DNA of 64,000 bases from [Actinomadura] parvosata subsp. kistnae (GCF_900323885.1 NZ_OOHJ01000011.1:414790-478789), one strand, 5' to 3'. Counted from the first letter of the stretch, positions 43,622-52,781 are shown. Translations and numbers: made by a program. Notes: generated by a model not told the origin, from the letters alone.

Positions 43622-45283
43622 TCAGGGGGCGAGGTAGGAGCGGACGGCGTCCTGGGCCGCGTCCCGGAGCCGGGCGTGCACCAGCACGTTCTCCTCCCGG
43701 TCCGTCCGCACCTCCACGATCCGGGGCCCTTCCCCTCGCAACGCCTTCGGCAGGTCGCCGATGTCCCCCACCAGCGTGTACGGCGTCCCGGTGGCGGCGG
43801 CCACGTACCCGAGGTCCACACCGTGCGGCGTCCCGAAGACCCGCTCGAACGGATCCCGGACGGCGGCCTGCGGCAGCAGCGAGAAGATGCCGCCCCCGTC
43901 GTTGTTGACGACGACGTAGCAGATGTCGGGCCGCGGCTCGCGGGGCCCGAGGATGAGCCCGTTCTGGTCGTGCAGGAACGACAGGTCGCCGAGCAGCGCG
44001 TACGACGGCCCGTTGTGCGCGAGGGCGGCCCCCATGGCGGTGGAGACGAGCCCGTCGATGCCGGAGGCGCCGCGGTTGGCCATGAGGCGGATGCCGCGCC
44101 GGGGCCGCATGGCCTGGTCGAGGTCGCGGATGGGCATGGAGGAGCCGCAGAACAGCAGGGCGCCGTTGGGCAGGGCGTCGACGAGGTCTCTGGCCAGGCG
44201 CGGCTCGCTGGTGCCGGACAGGTCGAGGACCTCGTCCATGGCGGTGCGGACGGCGAGGTCGGCCTGGCGCCAGGCGTGCAGCCAGGAGTCGTCGCCGGAG
44301 GCGACGGGGATCTCGACGGCCTGGGCGACCTGGGTGGCGGAGCGGGTGGGGTCGGGCCAGCGGTCGAGGTCGGGGGCGACGACGATGTGCTCTTCGGCCC
44401 GCCGCAGCCACGACAGCAGCGGCCGCGACAGGCCGGGCCGGCCCAGGGTGACGACGACGTCGGGCCGGTGCGTGTCGGCGAACTCGGGCGTGCTGAGCAG
44501 GTAGTGGTAGGTGGAGATGGCGTGGTCGCCGTAGCGGGCGCCGCCGTTCGGCTCGGACAGGACGGGCCAGCCGGCCATGCCGGCGGCGGCGACGTAGCGG
44601 CGCACGTTGGCGGCGCCGTCGCCGACGACGAGGACGCCCCGCCTGGTGGGCGGGATGTGCAGGGCGATGGGCGGGGGCGCGACGCGGGCCCGCACCCACG
44701 GCCCGGAGACGCCGCCGTCGAGCGGCTCGCACCAGGCGGTGTCGCCGTCGGGGATCAGCGGCTCGCGGAAGGCGAGGTTGAGGTGCACGGGGCCGGGGTT
44801 GCCGGCGCCGGCGGCGCGCTGGTAGGCGCGGCAGGCCAGGGAACGCCAGTAGGCGACCTGCCCGGGACGGTCCTCGGGGACGCCGACCTCGGCGAACCAG
44901 CGGGTGGCGGCGCCGAACAGCTTGATCTGGTCGATCGTCTGGTTGGCGCCGGTGCCGCGCAGCTCGGGCGGGCGGTCGGCGGTGAGCACGAGCAGCGGTA
45001 CGCCCGATTCGCCGGCCTCGATGACGGCCGGGTGGAAGTTCGCGGTGGCGGTGCCGGAGGAGCAGATGAGCGCGACGGGCCGCTCGGAGCGCTTGGCGAG
45101 GCCGAGGGCGAGGTAGGAGGCGGAGCGCTCGTCCACACGCACGTGCAGGCGGACCCGGGACTCGGCGTGCAGGGCGAGCGCGAGCGGGGCGGAGCGGGAG
45201 CCGGGGGCCAGCACCACGTCGGTCAGGCCGCAGCGCACCAGCTCGTCGACCAGTACGGTGGCCAGCGCGGTAGCGGGGTTCAA
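43622..45283 (-). CDS. menD: SEPHCHC synthase MenD
   Basis: About 553 residues from the TTG at 45283, which overlaps the menC stop as TTGA and gives the family start NPATALATVLVDEL. An ATG at 45313 would add ten residues. MenD uses thiamine diphosphate to join isochorismate and 2-oxoglutarate in menaquinone synthesis. The glutamate site is in CSSGTATANFHPAV. The cofactor motif GDLSFLHDQNGL ... VVNNDGGG is complete, as is APGSRSAPLALAL. It forms a unit with menC, and menE is divergent. Other men genes are outside the window. Confidence 0.95.
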   Translation of the reverse strand: MNPATALATVLVDELVRCGLTDVVLAPGSRSAPLALALHAESRVRLHVRVDERSASYLALGLAKRSERPVALICSSGTATANFHPAVIEAGESGVPLLVLTADRPPELRGTGANQTIDQIKLFGAATRWFAEVGVPEDRPGQVAYWRSLACRAYQRAAGAGNPGPVHLNLAFREPLIPDGDTAWCEPLDGGVSGPWVRARVAPPPIALHIPPTRRGVLVVGDGAANVRRYVAAAGMAGWPVLSEPNGGARYGDHAISTYHYLLSTPEFADTHRPDVVVTLGRPGLSRPLLSWLRRAEEHIVVAPDLDRWPDPTRSATQVAQAVEIPVASGDDSWLHAWRQADLAVRTAMDEVLDLSGTSEPRLARDLVDALPNGALLFCGSSMPIRDLDQAMRPRRGIRLMANRGASGIDGLVSTAMGAALAHNGPSYALLGDLSFLHDQNGLILGPREPRPDICYVVVNNDGGGIFSLLPQAAVRDPFERVFGTPHGVDLGYVAAATGTPYTLVGDIGDLPKALRGEGPRIVEVRTDREENVLVHARLRDAAQDAVRSYLAP

Positions 45284-46260
45284 CGTGAGGCCTCCTGCAT
45301 CCGGCGAAGCCACTGGGGAGATTCAATCTCAAAAGCCGACAAATACTGAAAATCTACCGGGGGGCGCCTGACCGCCAGCCGGCCGTCCACCGGCACCAGC
45401 GGGTCCGCCACCACGTCGCCCGACAGCAGCGACACCGTGCCGAGCCCGCACGCGTACGGCAGCGCCGGCAGCGCCGCCGCCAGCGCTAACCCGGCCGCGA
45501 GCCCCACGGACGTCTCGACGGCGCTGGACACCACGGCCGGCAGCCCGCACGCCTCCACCACGCGCAGCGCGGCGCGCACCCCGCCCAGCGGCTGCACCTT
45601 GACCACGGCGATGTCGGCGGCCTCGGCCGCGCGCACCCGCAGCGGGTCGTCGGCGCGGCGGATCGACTCGTCGGCCGCGATGGGCACGTCGCAGGCCCGC
45701 CGCACGGCCGCCAGCTCGTCGAGCGTGGCGCACGGCTGCTCGGCGTACTCCAGGTCGAAGCGGTCGAGCCGCTTGAGCCTGCGCACGGCCTCGCCGGGCT
45801 CCCAGGCGCCGTTGGCATCGACGCGCAGCCGCCCGGAGGGGCCGAGCGCGTCGCGGACGGCCTCGACCCTGGCGAGGTCGTCGTCGAACGTCTGCCCCCG
45901 CTCGGCCACCTTGACCTTGGCCGTGGCGCAGCCCGAGCGGCGCACGATCTCGTGGGCCGACTCGGGGTCAACCGCGGGGACGGTCGCGTTCACCGGCACG
46001 CTGTCGCGTACCGGCTCGGGCCAGCCCTCGAAGGCCGCCTCGCGCGCGCACGCCAGCCACCGGGCGCTCTCGCGCGGGCCGTATTCGGGGAACGGCGAGA
46101 ACTCGCCCCACCCCGCCGGGCCGTGCAGCAGCACCCCTTCCCTGACGGTCTGCCCCCGGAACCGCGTGCGCATCGGGATCCTGAAGACTCTGGGACCCGC
46201 TGGAGCCACGGGAGAACGCGTCACGACCCTCCCCTGCGCCGCTGTCCGACCTGTCGCCAT
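45280..46260 (-). CDS. menC: o-Succinylbenzoate synthase MenC
   Basis: About 326 residues of the enolase superfamily. The catalytic KxK is in TAKVKVAERG. Metal ligands lie in RVDANGAW, EYAEQPC and IAADESI, and the second catalytic Lys is in VVKVQPLGG. It dehydrates SHCHC to o-succinylbenzoate. The ATG at 46260 is only 13 bases from the divergent menE ATG. A GTG at 46224 with GGGGAGG before it would give a shorter start and a 49-base gap, so the start is uncertain. It is coupled to menD by TTGA. Confidence 0.9.
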   Translation of the reverse strand: MATGRTAAQGRVVTRSPVAPAGPRVFRIPMRTRFRGQTVREGVLLHGPAGWGEFSPFPEYGPRESARWLACAREAAFEGWPEPVRDSVPVNATVPAVDPESAHEIVRRSGCATAKVKVAERGQTFDDDLARVEAVRDALGPSGRLRVDANGAWEPGEAVRRLKRLDRFDLEYAEQPCATLDELAAVRRACDVPIAADESIRRADDPLRVRAAEAADIAVVKVQPLGGVRAALRVVEACGLPAVVSSAVETSVGLAAGLALAAALPALPYACGLGTVSLLSGDVVADPLVPVDGRLAVRRPPVDFQYLSAFEIESPQWLRRMQEASR

Positions 46261-46273
46261 TAACCTTACGAGC

Positions 46274-47422
46274 ATGTGGAGGAACCCGTCGCATCCGGAC
46301 CGTCCGCTGCATGCCATTGTGCAGCCTCCGGGCCCCGCCCTGTTCGCGGCCGTGCGCGACGCCCTGTCCGGTGACGGGCCCGCGGTCCTCCCCCTGTCCC
46401 CCGGCCACGCCGGCGCGGCGGTGGCCGCCCTGCGTCCCACGCACGCCGACGGCGTCCCGCTCCACGGCGGCGAGGGCGTGCCCGGCGACGTGGCGGTGGT
46501 GATCGCCACCAGTGGCAGCACCGGCGCGCCCAAGGGCGTGCTGCTCTCCGCCGCCGCCCTGCGCGCCTCGGCGGCGGCCTCGCTGCGCCGCGTCGAGGCC
46601 GCCGAGGGCGAGCGCTGGCTGTGCTGCCTGCCCGTCGCGCACGTCTCCGGCCTCCAGGTCCTGGTACGCGCCCTGCTGTCCGGCAGCGAGCCCATCATCC
46701 ATCCGGCGTTCGACCCCGGCGCGGTGCTGCGCTCGGGCGCCGACCACGTCTCCCTCGTGCCCACCCAGCTCCACCGGCTGGTGGAGGCGGGAGCCGACCT
46801 GTCGGTGTTCAGGACGATCGTGCTCGGCGGCGCCGCCGCCCCTCCCGGCCTGCTGGAGCGCGCCAGGGAGCGGGGCGCGCGCATCGTGACCACGTACGGG
46901 TCGAGCGAGACGAGCGGCGGCTGCGTGTACGACGGGCGGCCCCTCGACGGCGTGGACGTCAAGATCGGCGAGGACGGCCTGATCAGGATCGCGGGCCCGG
47001 TGCTGTTCTCCGGTTACCGCTTCGGCGTGCCCGCCGCCCCGTTCGACGGCGGCTGGTTCGTCACCTCCGACCTCGGCGAGCTGCGCGAGGGCCGGCTGCG
47101 CGTGCTGGGCCGGGCCGACGACGTCATCAACACCGGCGGCGAGAAGGTCGTGGCCGGCGCCGTGACCGACGTGCTGCGCACCCACCCGGAGGTCGCCGAC
47201 GCGGCCGTGATCGGCACGCCGGACCGCGAATGGGGCGAGCTGGTCACCGCCGTCGTCGTGCCCGCCAACCCCGGCACACCGCCCACGCTTGAGCAATTGA
47301 GGGCGTACTGCCGCGATAGGCTTCCCCCTCACGCCGCCCCGCGCGACCTGCGGCTCGTCCCCGCACTGCCCCTGCTGCCCAACGGCAAGACCGATCTGGT
47401 ACGGCTGAGGGCAGGAACCTGA
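46274..47422 (+). CDS. menE: o-Succinylbenzoate-CoA ligase MenE
   Basis: A 382-residue ANL-family adenylate-forming ligase, short for the family but with all core motifs: ATSGSTGAPKGVLLS (phosphate loop), TTYGSSETSGG, FVTSDLGELREGRLRVLGR (hinge) and LLPNGKTDLVRL with the catalytic Lys. It activates o-succinylbenzoate with CoA in menaquinone synthesis. It is divergent from menC, with starts 13 bases apart, so its promoter must lie within the menC coding region or menC starts later. Confidence 0.93.
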   Translation: MWRNPSHPDRPLHAIVQPPGPALFAAVRDALSGDGPAVLPLSPGHAGAAVAALRPTHADGVPLHGGEGVPGDVAVVIATSGSTGAPKGVLLSAAALRASAAASLRRVEAAEGERWLCCLPVAHVSGLQVLVRALLSGSEPIIHPAFDPGAVLRSGADHVSLVPTQLHRLVEAGADLSVFRTIVLGGAAAPPGLLERARERGARIVTTYGSSETSGGCVYDGRPLDGVDVKIGEDGLIRIAGPVLFSGYRFGVPAAPFDGGWFVTSDLGELREGRLRVLGRADDVINTGGEKVVAGAVTDVLRTHPEVADAAVIGTPDREWGELVTAVVVPANPGTPPTLEQLRAYCRDRLPPHAAPRDLRLVPALPLLPNGKTDLVRLRAGT

Positions 47423-47465
47423 CGAGTTGCGGCTGCGTCATATTGGGGAGAAGGAGGGAGCCTTC

Positions 47466-47849
47466 ATGGACCAGACCCGCAAGATGTGGGCATCCGCGGC
47501 CGTCGTCGGCGTCATCGTCGTCGGGGGCGCCTCAGTCGCGGCGGCCGCCTCGGCGGGCAAGCTCGACCAGGTCGCGAGGGAGACCCGAGCCGTGGTGGAG
47601 AAGGCGTCGCCGTCCGGTGAGCAGCAGGCCCCGGCCCCCAAGAGCACCAGCGACGACGGCGTCGTGGTCTCCACCGAGGTCAACCCCGACCCGCGCGAGG
47701 TCATCGACTACTGGACCGACGAGCGGATGGAGGACGCCGAGCCCATGCCGATGCCCGAAGTGACGCCCGGCCAGTTCGAGGTCGGGCCCGAGCAGGTCGA
47801 GTCCGGCCCTGGGGGCACCGTGTCCGGGCAGACCGAGCCCGCGGAATAG
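47466..47849 (+). CDS. Small exported protein resembling a protease pro-region
   Basis: A 127-residue protein with a strong GAGAAGGAGGG ribosome-binding site. An N-terminal hydrophobic segment (about 9-28, ending VAAAASA) is a signal peptide or anchor. The rest is acidic and Pro-rich. The segment REVIDYWTDERMEDAEPMP near 78-96 resembles the linker before the catalytic domain of actinomycete trypsin-like secreted proteases (YWTPERMxxAxP). No catalytic domain follows. It could be a stand-alone pro-domain or a truncated protease; function unknown. Confidence 0.7.
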   Translation: MDQTRKMWASAAVVGVIVVGGASVAAAASAGKLDQVARETRAVVEKASPSGEQQAPAPKSTSDDGVVVSTEVNPDPREVIDYWTDERMEDAEPMPMPEVTPGQFEVGPEQVESGPGGTVSGQTEPAE

Positions 47850-47874
47850 ACCTGCCGCAGGGGTGGTTCCGCAC

Positions 47875-47896
47875 AAGGGGCGAACCGCCCCTTTTT
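47875..47896 (+). terminator. Intrinsic terminator
   Basis: AAGGGGCG-AAC-CGCCCCTT forms a perfect 8-base-pair stem with a 3-base loop and is followed by TTT. It sits 26 bases after the small exported protein gene and separates it from the sigma factor gene. Confidence 0.88.
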
Positions 47897-48026
47897 CATC
47901 TCGCAGGGGCGTACGGGAACAAATGACGGCGATTGGCGTTATTGATACTGGTGCGCCGTGCGGACGCGAAACCGCCCCACCACAACCTGCCTGATCGCTT
48001 CCACTCCGTACGGAGGAGGTGTCCTC

Positions 48027-49388
48027 ATGCCCAGAACCGCCGTGGCGACCCCACCCGCAACTCTCGACCAGCTGATTGAACGAGGGCGAGCCCAGGGTCA
48101 CCTTTCTCTGGCGGAGCTGCGTGACGCATTCGCCGAGGCCGGCATCAGCCCCTCTGAAGGCCGCACGATCCTGCGCGAGCTGTCAGAGGCCGGCGTGAGC
48201 CTGGCCGCCGAGAACGAGCCGTCTCTCAGCACCACCGCCCCGAAGAAGACCCAGAAGAAGCCGGCCACCGCCAAGAAGACGACCTCGCGGGTAAAGACTA
48301 CCGGCCGCAAGGCCGGCGAGGCAAAAACCTCCGCTCCCAGCGGAACCGCCGCCGCCGCCAAGGCCGTGACGCCGCCCGAGGCCAAGCCCGAGCACGAGGA
48401 GGACGTCCCCGACGACCTCGTCCTGAGCGAGGACGCCGAGCTGGACAACGAGCCGCTCGACCTGGACGACACGCAGTCCGTCATGGGCGACTCCGTGCAC
48501 ACCTACCTCAAGTCCATCGGCCGCCGCACCCTGCTCACCGCCGCCCAGGAGGTCGAGCTGGCCCGGCGCATCGAGGCCGGGCTGTACGCCGAGTACAAGC
48601 TGGAGACCCAGCCCGACCTGCCCCCGTCCGTCCAGGAGGACCTGCACCTCGTGGTCGAGGACGGCCGGCAGGCCAAGGACCACATGCTGGAGGCCAACCT
48701 GCGGCTCGTGGTCTCGGTCGCCAAGAAGTACACCGACCGCGGCATGTCGCTGCTGGACGTCGTCCAGGAGGGCAACCTCGGGCTGATCAGGGCCGTGGAG
48801 AAGTTCGACTACACCAAGGGCTTCAAGTTCTCCACGTACGCCATGTGGTGGATCAGGCAGGCCATCCAGCGCGGCTTCGCCGACTCGGCCCGCACCATCC
48901 GGCTGCCCGTGCACGTGCTGGAGATGCTCTCCAAGCTGTCGCGCGTCGAGCGCGACATGCACCAGCGCCTCGGCCGCGAGCCCACGCCCGAGGAACTGGC
49001 CGTCGAGCTCGACAAGACCCCCGACCAGATCGAGGAGCTGCTGCGCACCAGCCGCCAGCCGATCTCGCTGAACGCGACGATCGGCGAGGACGGCGAGACC
49101 ACGATCGGCGACCTCATCGAGGACGTCGACTCCCCCGAGGCGTCCGAGATCGTCGACCGCCAGCTCCTGGGCGACCAGCTCCGGGGCGTGCTCGACAACC
49201 TCTCGCCGCGCGAGTCCAAGATCATGGCGCTGCGCTTCGGCCTGGTGGACGGCAAGCCGCACACCCTCGACGAGATCGGCAAGCACCTGGGGCTGACCCG
49301 GGAGCGGATCCGGCAGCTCGAGAAGGAGTCGCTGTCCAAGCTCCGCCACCCGAGCAACACCCGCCCCCTGCTCGACTGGGCCAGCTGA
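48027..49388 (+). CDS. Principal-type sigma-70 factor (SigA/HrdB-like)
   Basis: A 453-residue sigma factor of group 1 or 2. A region 1.1-like domain starts with [20 protein letters not shown], then comes a Lys/Ala/Pro/Thr linker as in HrdB. Region 1.2 is [20 protein letters not shown]. Region 2 has [39 protein letters not shown] and [11 protein letters not shown]. Region 4 ends with [15 protein letters not shown]. The C terminus [12 protein letters not shown] differs from HrdB (usually DYLD), so it may be a second HrdB-type factor. The ATG follows GGAGGAGG. Two strong hairpins follow. Confidence 0.93.
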   Translation: MPRTAVATPPATLDQLIERGRAQGHLSLAELRDAFAEAGISPSEGRTILRELSEAGVSLAAENEPSLSTTAPKKTQKKPATAKKTTSRVKTTGRKAGEAKTSAPSGTAAAAKAVTPPEAKPEHEEDVPDDLVLSEDAELDNEPLDLDDTQSVMGDSVHTYLKSIGRRTLLTAAQEVELARRIEAGLYAEYKLETQPDLPPSVQEDLHLVVEDGRQAKDHMLEANLRLVVSVAKKYTDRGMSLLDVVQEGNLGLIRAVEKFDYTKGFKFSTYAMWWIRQAIQRGFADSARTIRLPVHVLEMLSKLSRVERDMHQRLGREPTPEELAVELDKTPDQIEELLRTSRQPISLNATIGEDGETTIGDLIEDVDSPEASEIVDRQLLGDQLRGVLDNLSPRESKIMALRFGLVDGKPHTLDEIGKHLGLTRERIRQLEKESLSKLRHPSNTRPLLDWAS

Positions 49389-49394
49389 CCCCGT

Positions 49395-49467
49395 GCCCGG
49401 CCCCCTCGGCCGGGCCCGAACACGCGCGAGCCCCGGCACCTCCCATCGGCGCCGGGGCTCTCGCGCG
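49395..49467 (+). terminator. Double hairpin terminator after the sigma gene
   Basis: The first hairpin is GCCCGGCC-N5-GGCCGGGC (49395-49415), beginning six bases after the stop. The second pairs CGCGCGAGCCCCGGC (49423-49437) with GCCGGGG plus CTCGCGCG (49451-49467), with a two-base bulge. No T-tract is present, as often in high-GC actinobacteria. Confidence 0.7.
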
Positions 49468-49479
49468 TCCCACACGTCT

Positions 49480-50013
49480 TTCGGGGGCCCGCCGTCACGG
49501 GAGACGACGCACCCCGAGGAGGGCACCTCGTCTCGGACGGCGCATCGCTCTCGCGGGAGGCGCACCGCCGCAAGGGCATCTCACCTCGGAGAGCGCGCCG
49601 CTCGGGAGGCGCGCGATCGCAGGAGCCGCGCCCACGCACGGACGTGCCCTCGCACGGGCGCACCGCTCGCAGAAGGCGCGCCGTCACACGGGCGCCCCAC
49701 CACTCGGGCGCGTGCCGCCGTCACGGGCGCACCGCCACACGGGCGCGTGCCACCGTCACGGGCGCGCCCTCGCAGGAGGCACGGCGCGCGGCGTGGTGCC
49801 ATGTGGGCACAGCGTGCCACGCCAACCGGGCACGCACCGCCAACCGTGGCATGCACCGCCATACGTGACACGCTGCGCCCTGAATGGCGTGCACAACACA
49901 TGGCATGCGCCGTCTCACTCGGCGCGCTGTCGCCAGAATGGCCCGCCGTCTGAGGGCGAGCCACCATCTGGGGGCAGGCCGTCGTCTGAGGGCGGGCGAG
50001 TTGCCTGGTCGGG
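49480..50013. repeat. Degenerate GC-rich repeat island
   Basis: No gene is recognised in this gap. It contains many short imperfect repeats: CACGGGCGCACCG-type units, CGGGCGCGTGCC at 49705 and 49740, CACCGCCA-rich units near 49840-49870 and three TCTGAGGGCGGGCGAG-type units near 49950-50000. Long open frames cross it, but their products are Arg/His/Ala-rich shadows. Confidence 0.7.
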
Positions 50014-50412
50014 TCAGGCGGTGGCGGGCAACGGGCGCGGGACGCGGGGGATGCCCCAGAGGCGGTTGTCCTCGCGGAGGGTGCGCAGCCGCTCGACCTC
50101 GGCCGTCCACATGGCCCCCGCCGGCGTCGCCTTGGCCTTGCGGCGGGCGATCCGGTCGTCGTAGGCCTTGACCCCGAACGTGGCCCGCTGCCCCGCCTCG
50201 GCGGCCCTCAGGGCCTCCGTGAGCGCCTTGTCGAACGCCCGCCCGGCCGCGAGCAGCTCGATCTCGTCGGCCCCGGCGGCGCGCAGCTCACGCAGCGTCT
50301 GCTCGGCCTGCCTGGCCTTGTCGAGCAACTCGGGGAAGCTCTTGGAGATCTCCTGGTCCGCGTGGTAGCGGACCTCTGCCTCCCGGCTCACCCGCGGACG
50401 GAAAAACGCCAT
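50014..50412 (-). CDS. Hypothetical helical protein
   Basis: A 132-residue protein, rich in charged residues and predicted from composition to be mostly alpha-helical (about 12-60 and 65-115 look like coiled coil). It has no signal peptide, membrane helix or cysteines. The ATG at 50412 is preceded by a GAAAGGGCC-like sequence. It is divergent from a TetR gene. I do not recognise a family. Confidence 0.7.
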   Translation of the reverse strand: MAFFRPRVSREAEVRYHADQEISKSFPELLDKARQAEQTLRELRAAGADEIELLAAGRAFDKALTEALRAAEAGQRATFGVKAYDDRIARRKAKATPAGAMWTAEVERLRTLREDNRLWGIPRVPRPLPATA

Positions 50413-50518
50413 CGACCCGGCCCTTTCAAAGCTGTCGGTACTCGTTCAACCGCCTAGCGTACGCCGTCGCGCGACACGGGCGGAAATCGCCCCGGAGCGA
50501 GCGCCTTTACATAGTAAG

Positions 50519-51088
50519 ATGATCACCATGCCCGCCAAGAGACCGCCGGTGCCCCTGTCCCGCGAGCGCATCATCGAGGCCGCACTCCACATCGCCGACA
50601 GCCAGGGCCTGCGCAGGCTCACGATGCGCCGGCTGGGCGACGCTCTCCAGGTGGAGGCGATGGCCATCTACCACCACCTGCCCCGCGGCAAGGAGGCGCT
50701 GATGGACGCCCTGGCCGAGCACGTCACGGCCGTGCACGTCGAGCAGGGCCCCACCTGGCAGGAGACGGCCAAGGCGTGGTGCCGGGCCAGCAGGGAGCTG
50801 CTGCGCGACCATCCGGGCGTCCTGGCGCTGGCGCTCACCAAGCCGCCCAAGGGCGCCACGGCGCTCGCGATCAGGGAGCAGGTCGAGCAGCTCGCCGACG
50901 GCGGCCTGGACGGCGCGGCGGAGGCCGTGCGGGCGCTGCGGGCGTTCGTGTTCGGGAGCGTGGCGGTGGAGGTGCAGCAATCAGGCTGGGCCGACCCGGA
51001 AGTTGATGAATGGGTCAGACGGGACGAAAGAGCCGATTTGGACTTCGAGCGCGGACTCGACGCTCTTCTCAAGGGATTGCAAACGTGA
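50519..51088 (+). CDS. TetR-family transcriptional regulator
   Basis: A 189-residue TetR regulator. The N-terminal helix-turn-helix is clear: LSRERIIEAALHIADSQGLR and TMRRLGDALQVEAMAIYHHL, and the latter has the TetR/TetR_C-type recognition helix. The C-terminal ligand domain follows. The ATG at 50519 or the one nine bases later could start it; ribosome-binding sequence is weak and a TAGTAAGAT element lies almost at the start, so the mRNA may be leaderless. Target genes are unknown. Confidence 0.93.
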   Translation: MITMPAKRPPVPLSRERIIEAALHIADSQGLRRLTMRRLGDALQVEAMAIYHHLPRGKEALMDALAEHVTAVHVEQGPTWQETAKAWCRASRELLRDHPGVLALALTKPPKGATALAIREQVEQLADGGLDGAAEAVRALRAFVFGSVAVEVQQSGWADPEVDEWVRRDERADLDFERGLDALLKGLQT

Positions 51089-51291
51089 TGCGCGTGTCGC
51101 GCTTGGCCCGTTATCCTGCATAAGGCACGCTGTGTCGAAGGTCACACGATCCGGGGATCCTCCTGTAACAGTCCGAACGGGCTATGTCGGAACGAGTGAC
51201 ATACGTCGCACACTTGCCAGCACAACTACCGAGCAGGCTCCCGCCCCTCCAGAACGGGAGCGAACCCTTACGAGATATCGGAGGCACGCCG

Positions 51292-51483
51292 ATGTGCCCG
51301 CACGACCCGGCCTGTCCGGATGCCGAGGCGCCAGACCGCGAGGCGGCACGCACCCTCGCCTGCCACCCCGAGCAGGGGTGGAGTTTGCTCTGCAACGGAG
51401 TCGTCCTGTTCGAGGACACCGGCGAGCTCCTGCCCAGCGGCACCGCCATCGCCCCGCACCGCCCCGTGGTCGGCGCCGCCTGA
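51292..51483 (+). CDS. DUF5999 small protein
   Basis: A 63-residue protein conserved in actinomycetes as DUF5999. It begins CPHDPACPDAEAPDREAART and contains HPEQGWSLLCNGVVLFEDTG and a final AIAPHRP. Three cysteines (two near the start) are retained. The ATG at 51292 follows ATCGGAGGC, a good ribosome-binding site, so longer starts are not needed. Function unknown. Confidence 0.85.
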   Translation: MCPHDPACPDAEAPDREAARTLACHPEQGWSLLCNGVVLFEDTGELLPSGTAIAPHRPVVGAA

Positions 51484-51539
51484 CCACCACGGCGAGCAGC
51501 CACACCTGGCCGCGCGCCTGAAGGCGAACGCCCGGCCAC

Positions 51540-51660
51540 CCACGAGCCGCATGAGCCGCCCGCGGGCCCCGCGCCAGTAGCGGCGGCCTCAGGCACAAGC
51601 CGCGCCCACAAGCCGCCCACGAGCCGCCCACAGGCCGCACGAGCCGCGAGTGGCGGCAGG
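51540..51660. repeat. Short CCCACGAGCCG-type repeats
   Basis: Six to seven imperfect units of 12-15 bases (CCCACGAGCCG, CACAAGCCGC, CCACAGGCCGC) lie in the gap between the DUF5999 gene and the convergent hydrolase gene. No coding signal is seen. Confidence 0.5.
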
Positions 51661-51713
51661 CTCGCCCCGGTGCCGCGCCACGGAGCCGGCACCGCGCGTG
51701 GCGGAGGCCGCCG

Positions 51714-52313
51714 TCACGGCTTCGCGTAGTGCATGATCCAGTCGGTGACGACCTCGCCCACCTTGGCGGGGTCGCGCTTGAGGTCGTGGTTCTCCCCCGG
51801 CAGCACGACCAGCCGTGCCGCGTCCGCCGCGTTGGGGATCCCGAACGGGTCGCGGTCCCCGTTCACCACCAGCACGTCCACCCCGGCGCCCCGCAGCTCG
51901 TCGGCGCGGGAACGTTCCGGCTTGCCCGGCGGATGCAGGGGGAAGGCCAGCGCCACCACCGCCGCCGCGCCGACCGCCTTGGCCGTGCGGCACGCCACCC
52001 GTGCCCCGTTGCTCCGCCCGCCCTGCACGAGGGGCAGCCGCTCCCGGCCGGCGCGCAGCTCGCCCAGGACGATCTCCCACGCCTCGTCCTGCTTGGCCGG
52101 CGAGCCCGGCGCCCGCGCCCCCGCCACCCTGAACGCCTGCGTCACCCTGGCCACGGTGGCCCCGGCGGCGAGCGCGGCGTCCCGTACGGCCAGCAGGTCA
52201 GGAGCGTCGACGCCCCCGGCCGAGCCGTGGGTCAGCACCAGCAGCAGCCGCGGGTCCGCGGCGGCCTCGTCGATCTCCACCAGCGCCGGCCCTCTCGGGG
52301 TCATCACCTGCAT
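51714..52313 (-). CDS. Alpha/beta hydrolase of the TEX30/KAT-like group
   Basis: A 199-residue alpha/beta hydrolase. The oxyanion-region LTHGSAGG is near 29-36, the nucleophile elbow is GGRSNGARVA with Ser near 99, the acid lies in VVNGDRDPFG and the His in LPGENHDLKR. The protein is short, as is usual for the TEX30-type family, and has no signal peptide. Substrate unknown. It is convergent with DUF5999 and divergent from the small membrane protein. Confidence 0.85.
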   Translation of the reverse strand: MQVMTPRGPALVEIDEAAADPRLLLVLTHGSAGGVDAPDLLAVRDAALAAGATVARVTQAFRVAGARAPGSPAKQDEAWEIVLGELRAGRERLPLVQGGRSNGARVACRTAKAVGAAAVVALAFPLHPPGKPERSRADELRGAGVDVLVVNGDRDPFGIPNAADAARLVVLPGENHDLKRDPAKVGEVVTDWIMHYAKP

Positions 52314-52395
52314 GGCAGCACCGTACCTGGGGAGGAGCGGCCCCTAGCCCTCAGGGCGGATGACGGCGCGCCGCTCAGCAGGGATGATGTCCTCT

Positions 52396-52731
52396 ATGCC
52401 AGACAAACGCCTCCGGGATGAACTACAGGCTACGCTCGACGCTCGTCGAGATCTGGGTCCGGAGTACGAGAGCGCGCTCATCGACTCGTTCGTGGAGCGG
52501 CTCGACGCCACGATCGCCGCTCGGGTGCGGGCCGAGCTGGACCATCACGACCCCGTACGATCCGCCCCGCGCCGCCATCCGATGGTCCCGATCGCCTTGG
52601 GCTCGCTGGGCATCGGCGTGCCGCTGACGGCGGTGGCGGCCAGCGCGGGCGGAGCCGGGCTGCTGGTGGCCTGGATGGCGATCGTGGTGATCAACGTGGC
52701 GGCCGCGGTCGCGATCATGCGACGCTCCTGA
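52396..52731 (+). CDS. Small membrane protein, DUF1707-like tail absent
   Basis: A 111-residue protein. A charged N-terminal half (RLRDELQATLDARRDLGPEY, LIDSFVERLDATIAARV) is followed by two hydrophobic helices at about 63-82 and 86-106. The ATG at 52396 is taken as start; in-frame codons upstream have no better site. This layout resembles actinobacterial membrane proteins with a cytosolic Glu/Arg-rich domain. Function unknown. Confidence 0.72.
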   Translation: MPDKRLRDELQATLDARRDLGPEYESALIDSFVERLDATIAARVRAELDHHDPVRSAPRRHPMVPIALGSLGIGVPLTAVAASAGGAGLLVAWMAIVVINVAAAVAIMRRS

Positions 52732-52736
52732 CCCTC

Positions 52737-52781
52737 TCGAAGGACCGCGACTCGAAGGGCCGCGACTCGAAGGGCCGCGAC
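52737..52781. repeat. 15-bp x3 tandem repeat
   Basis: Three units of TCGAAGGGCCGCGAC (first with A for G at one position) begin six bases after the stop of the small membrane protein gene and end 21 bases before the TPR gene stop. Confidence 0.9.
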
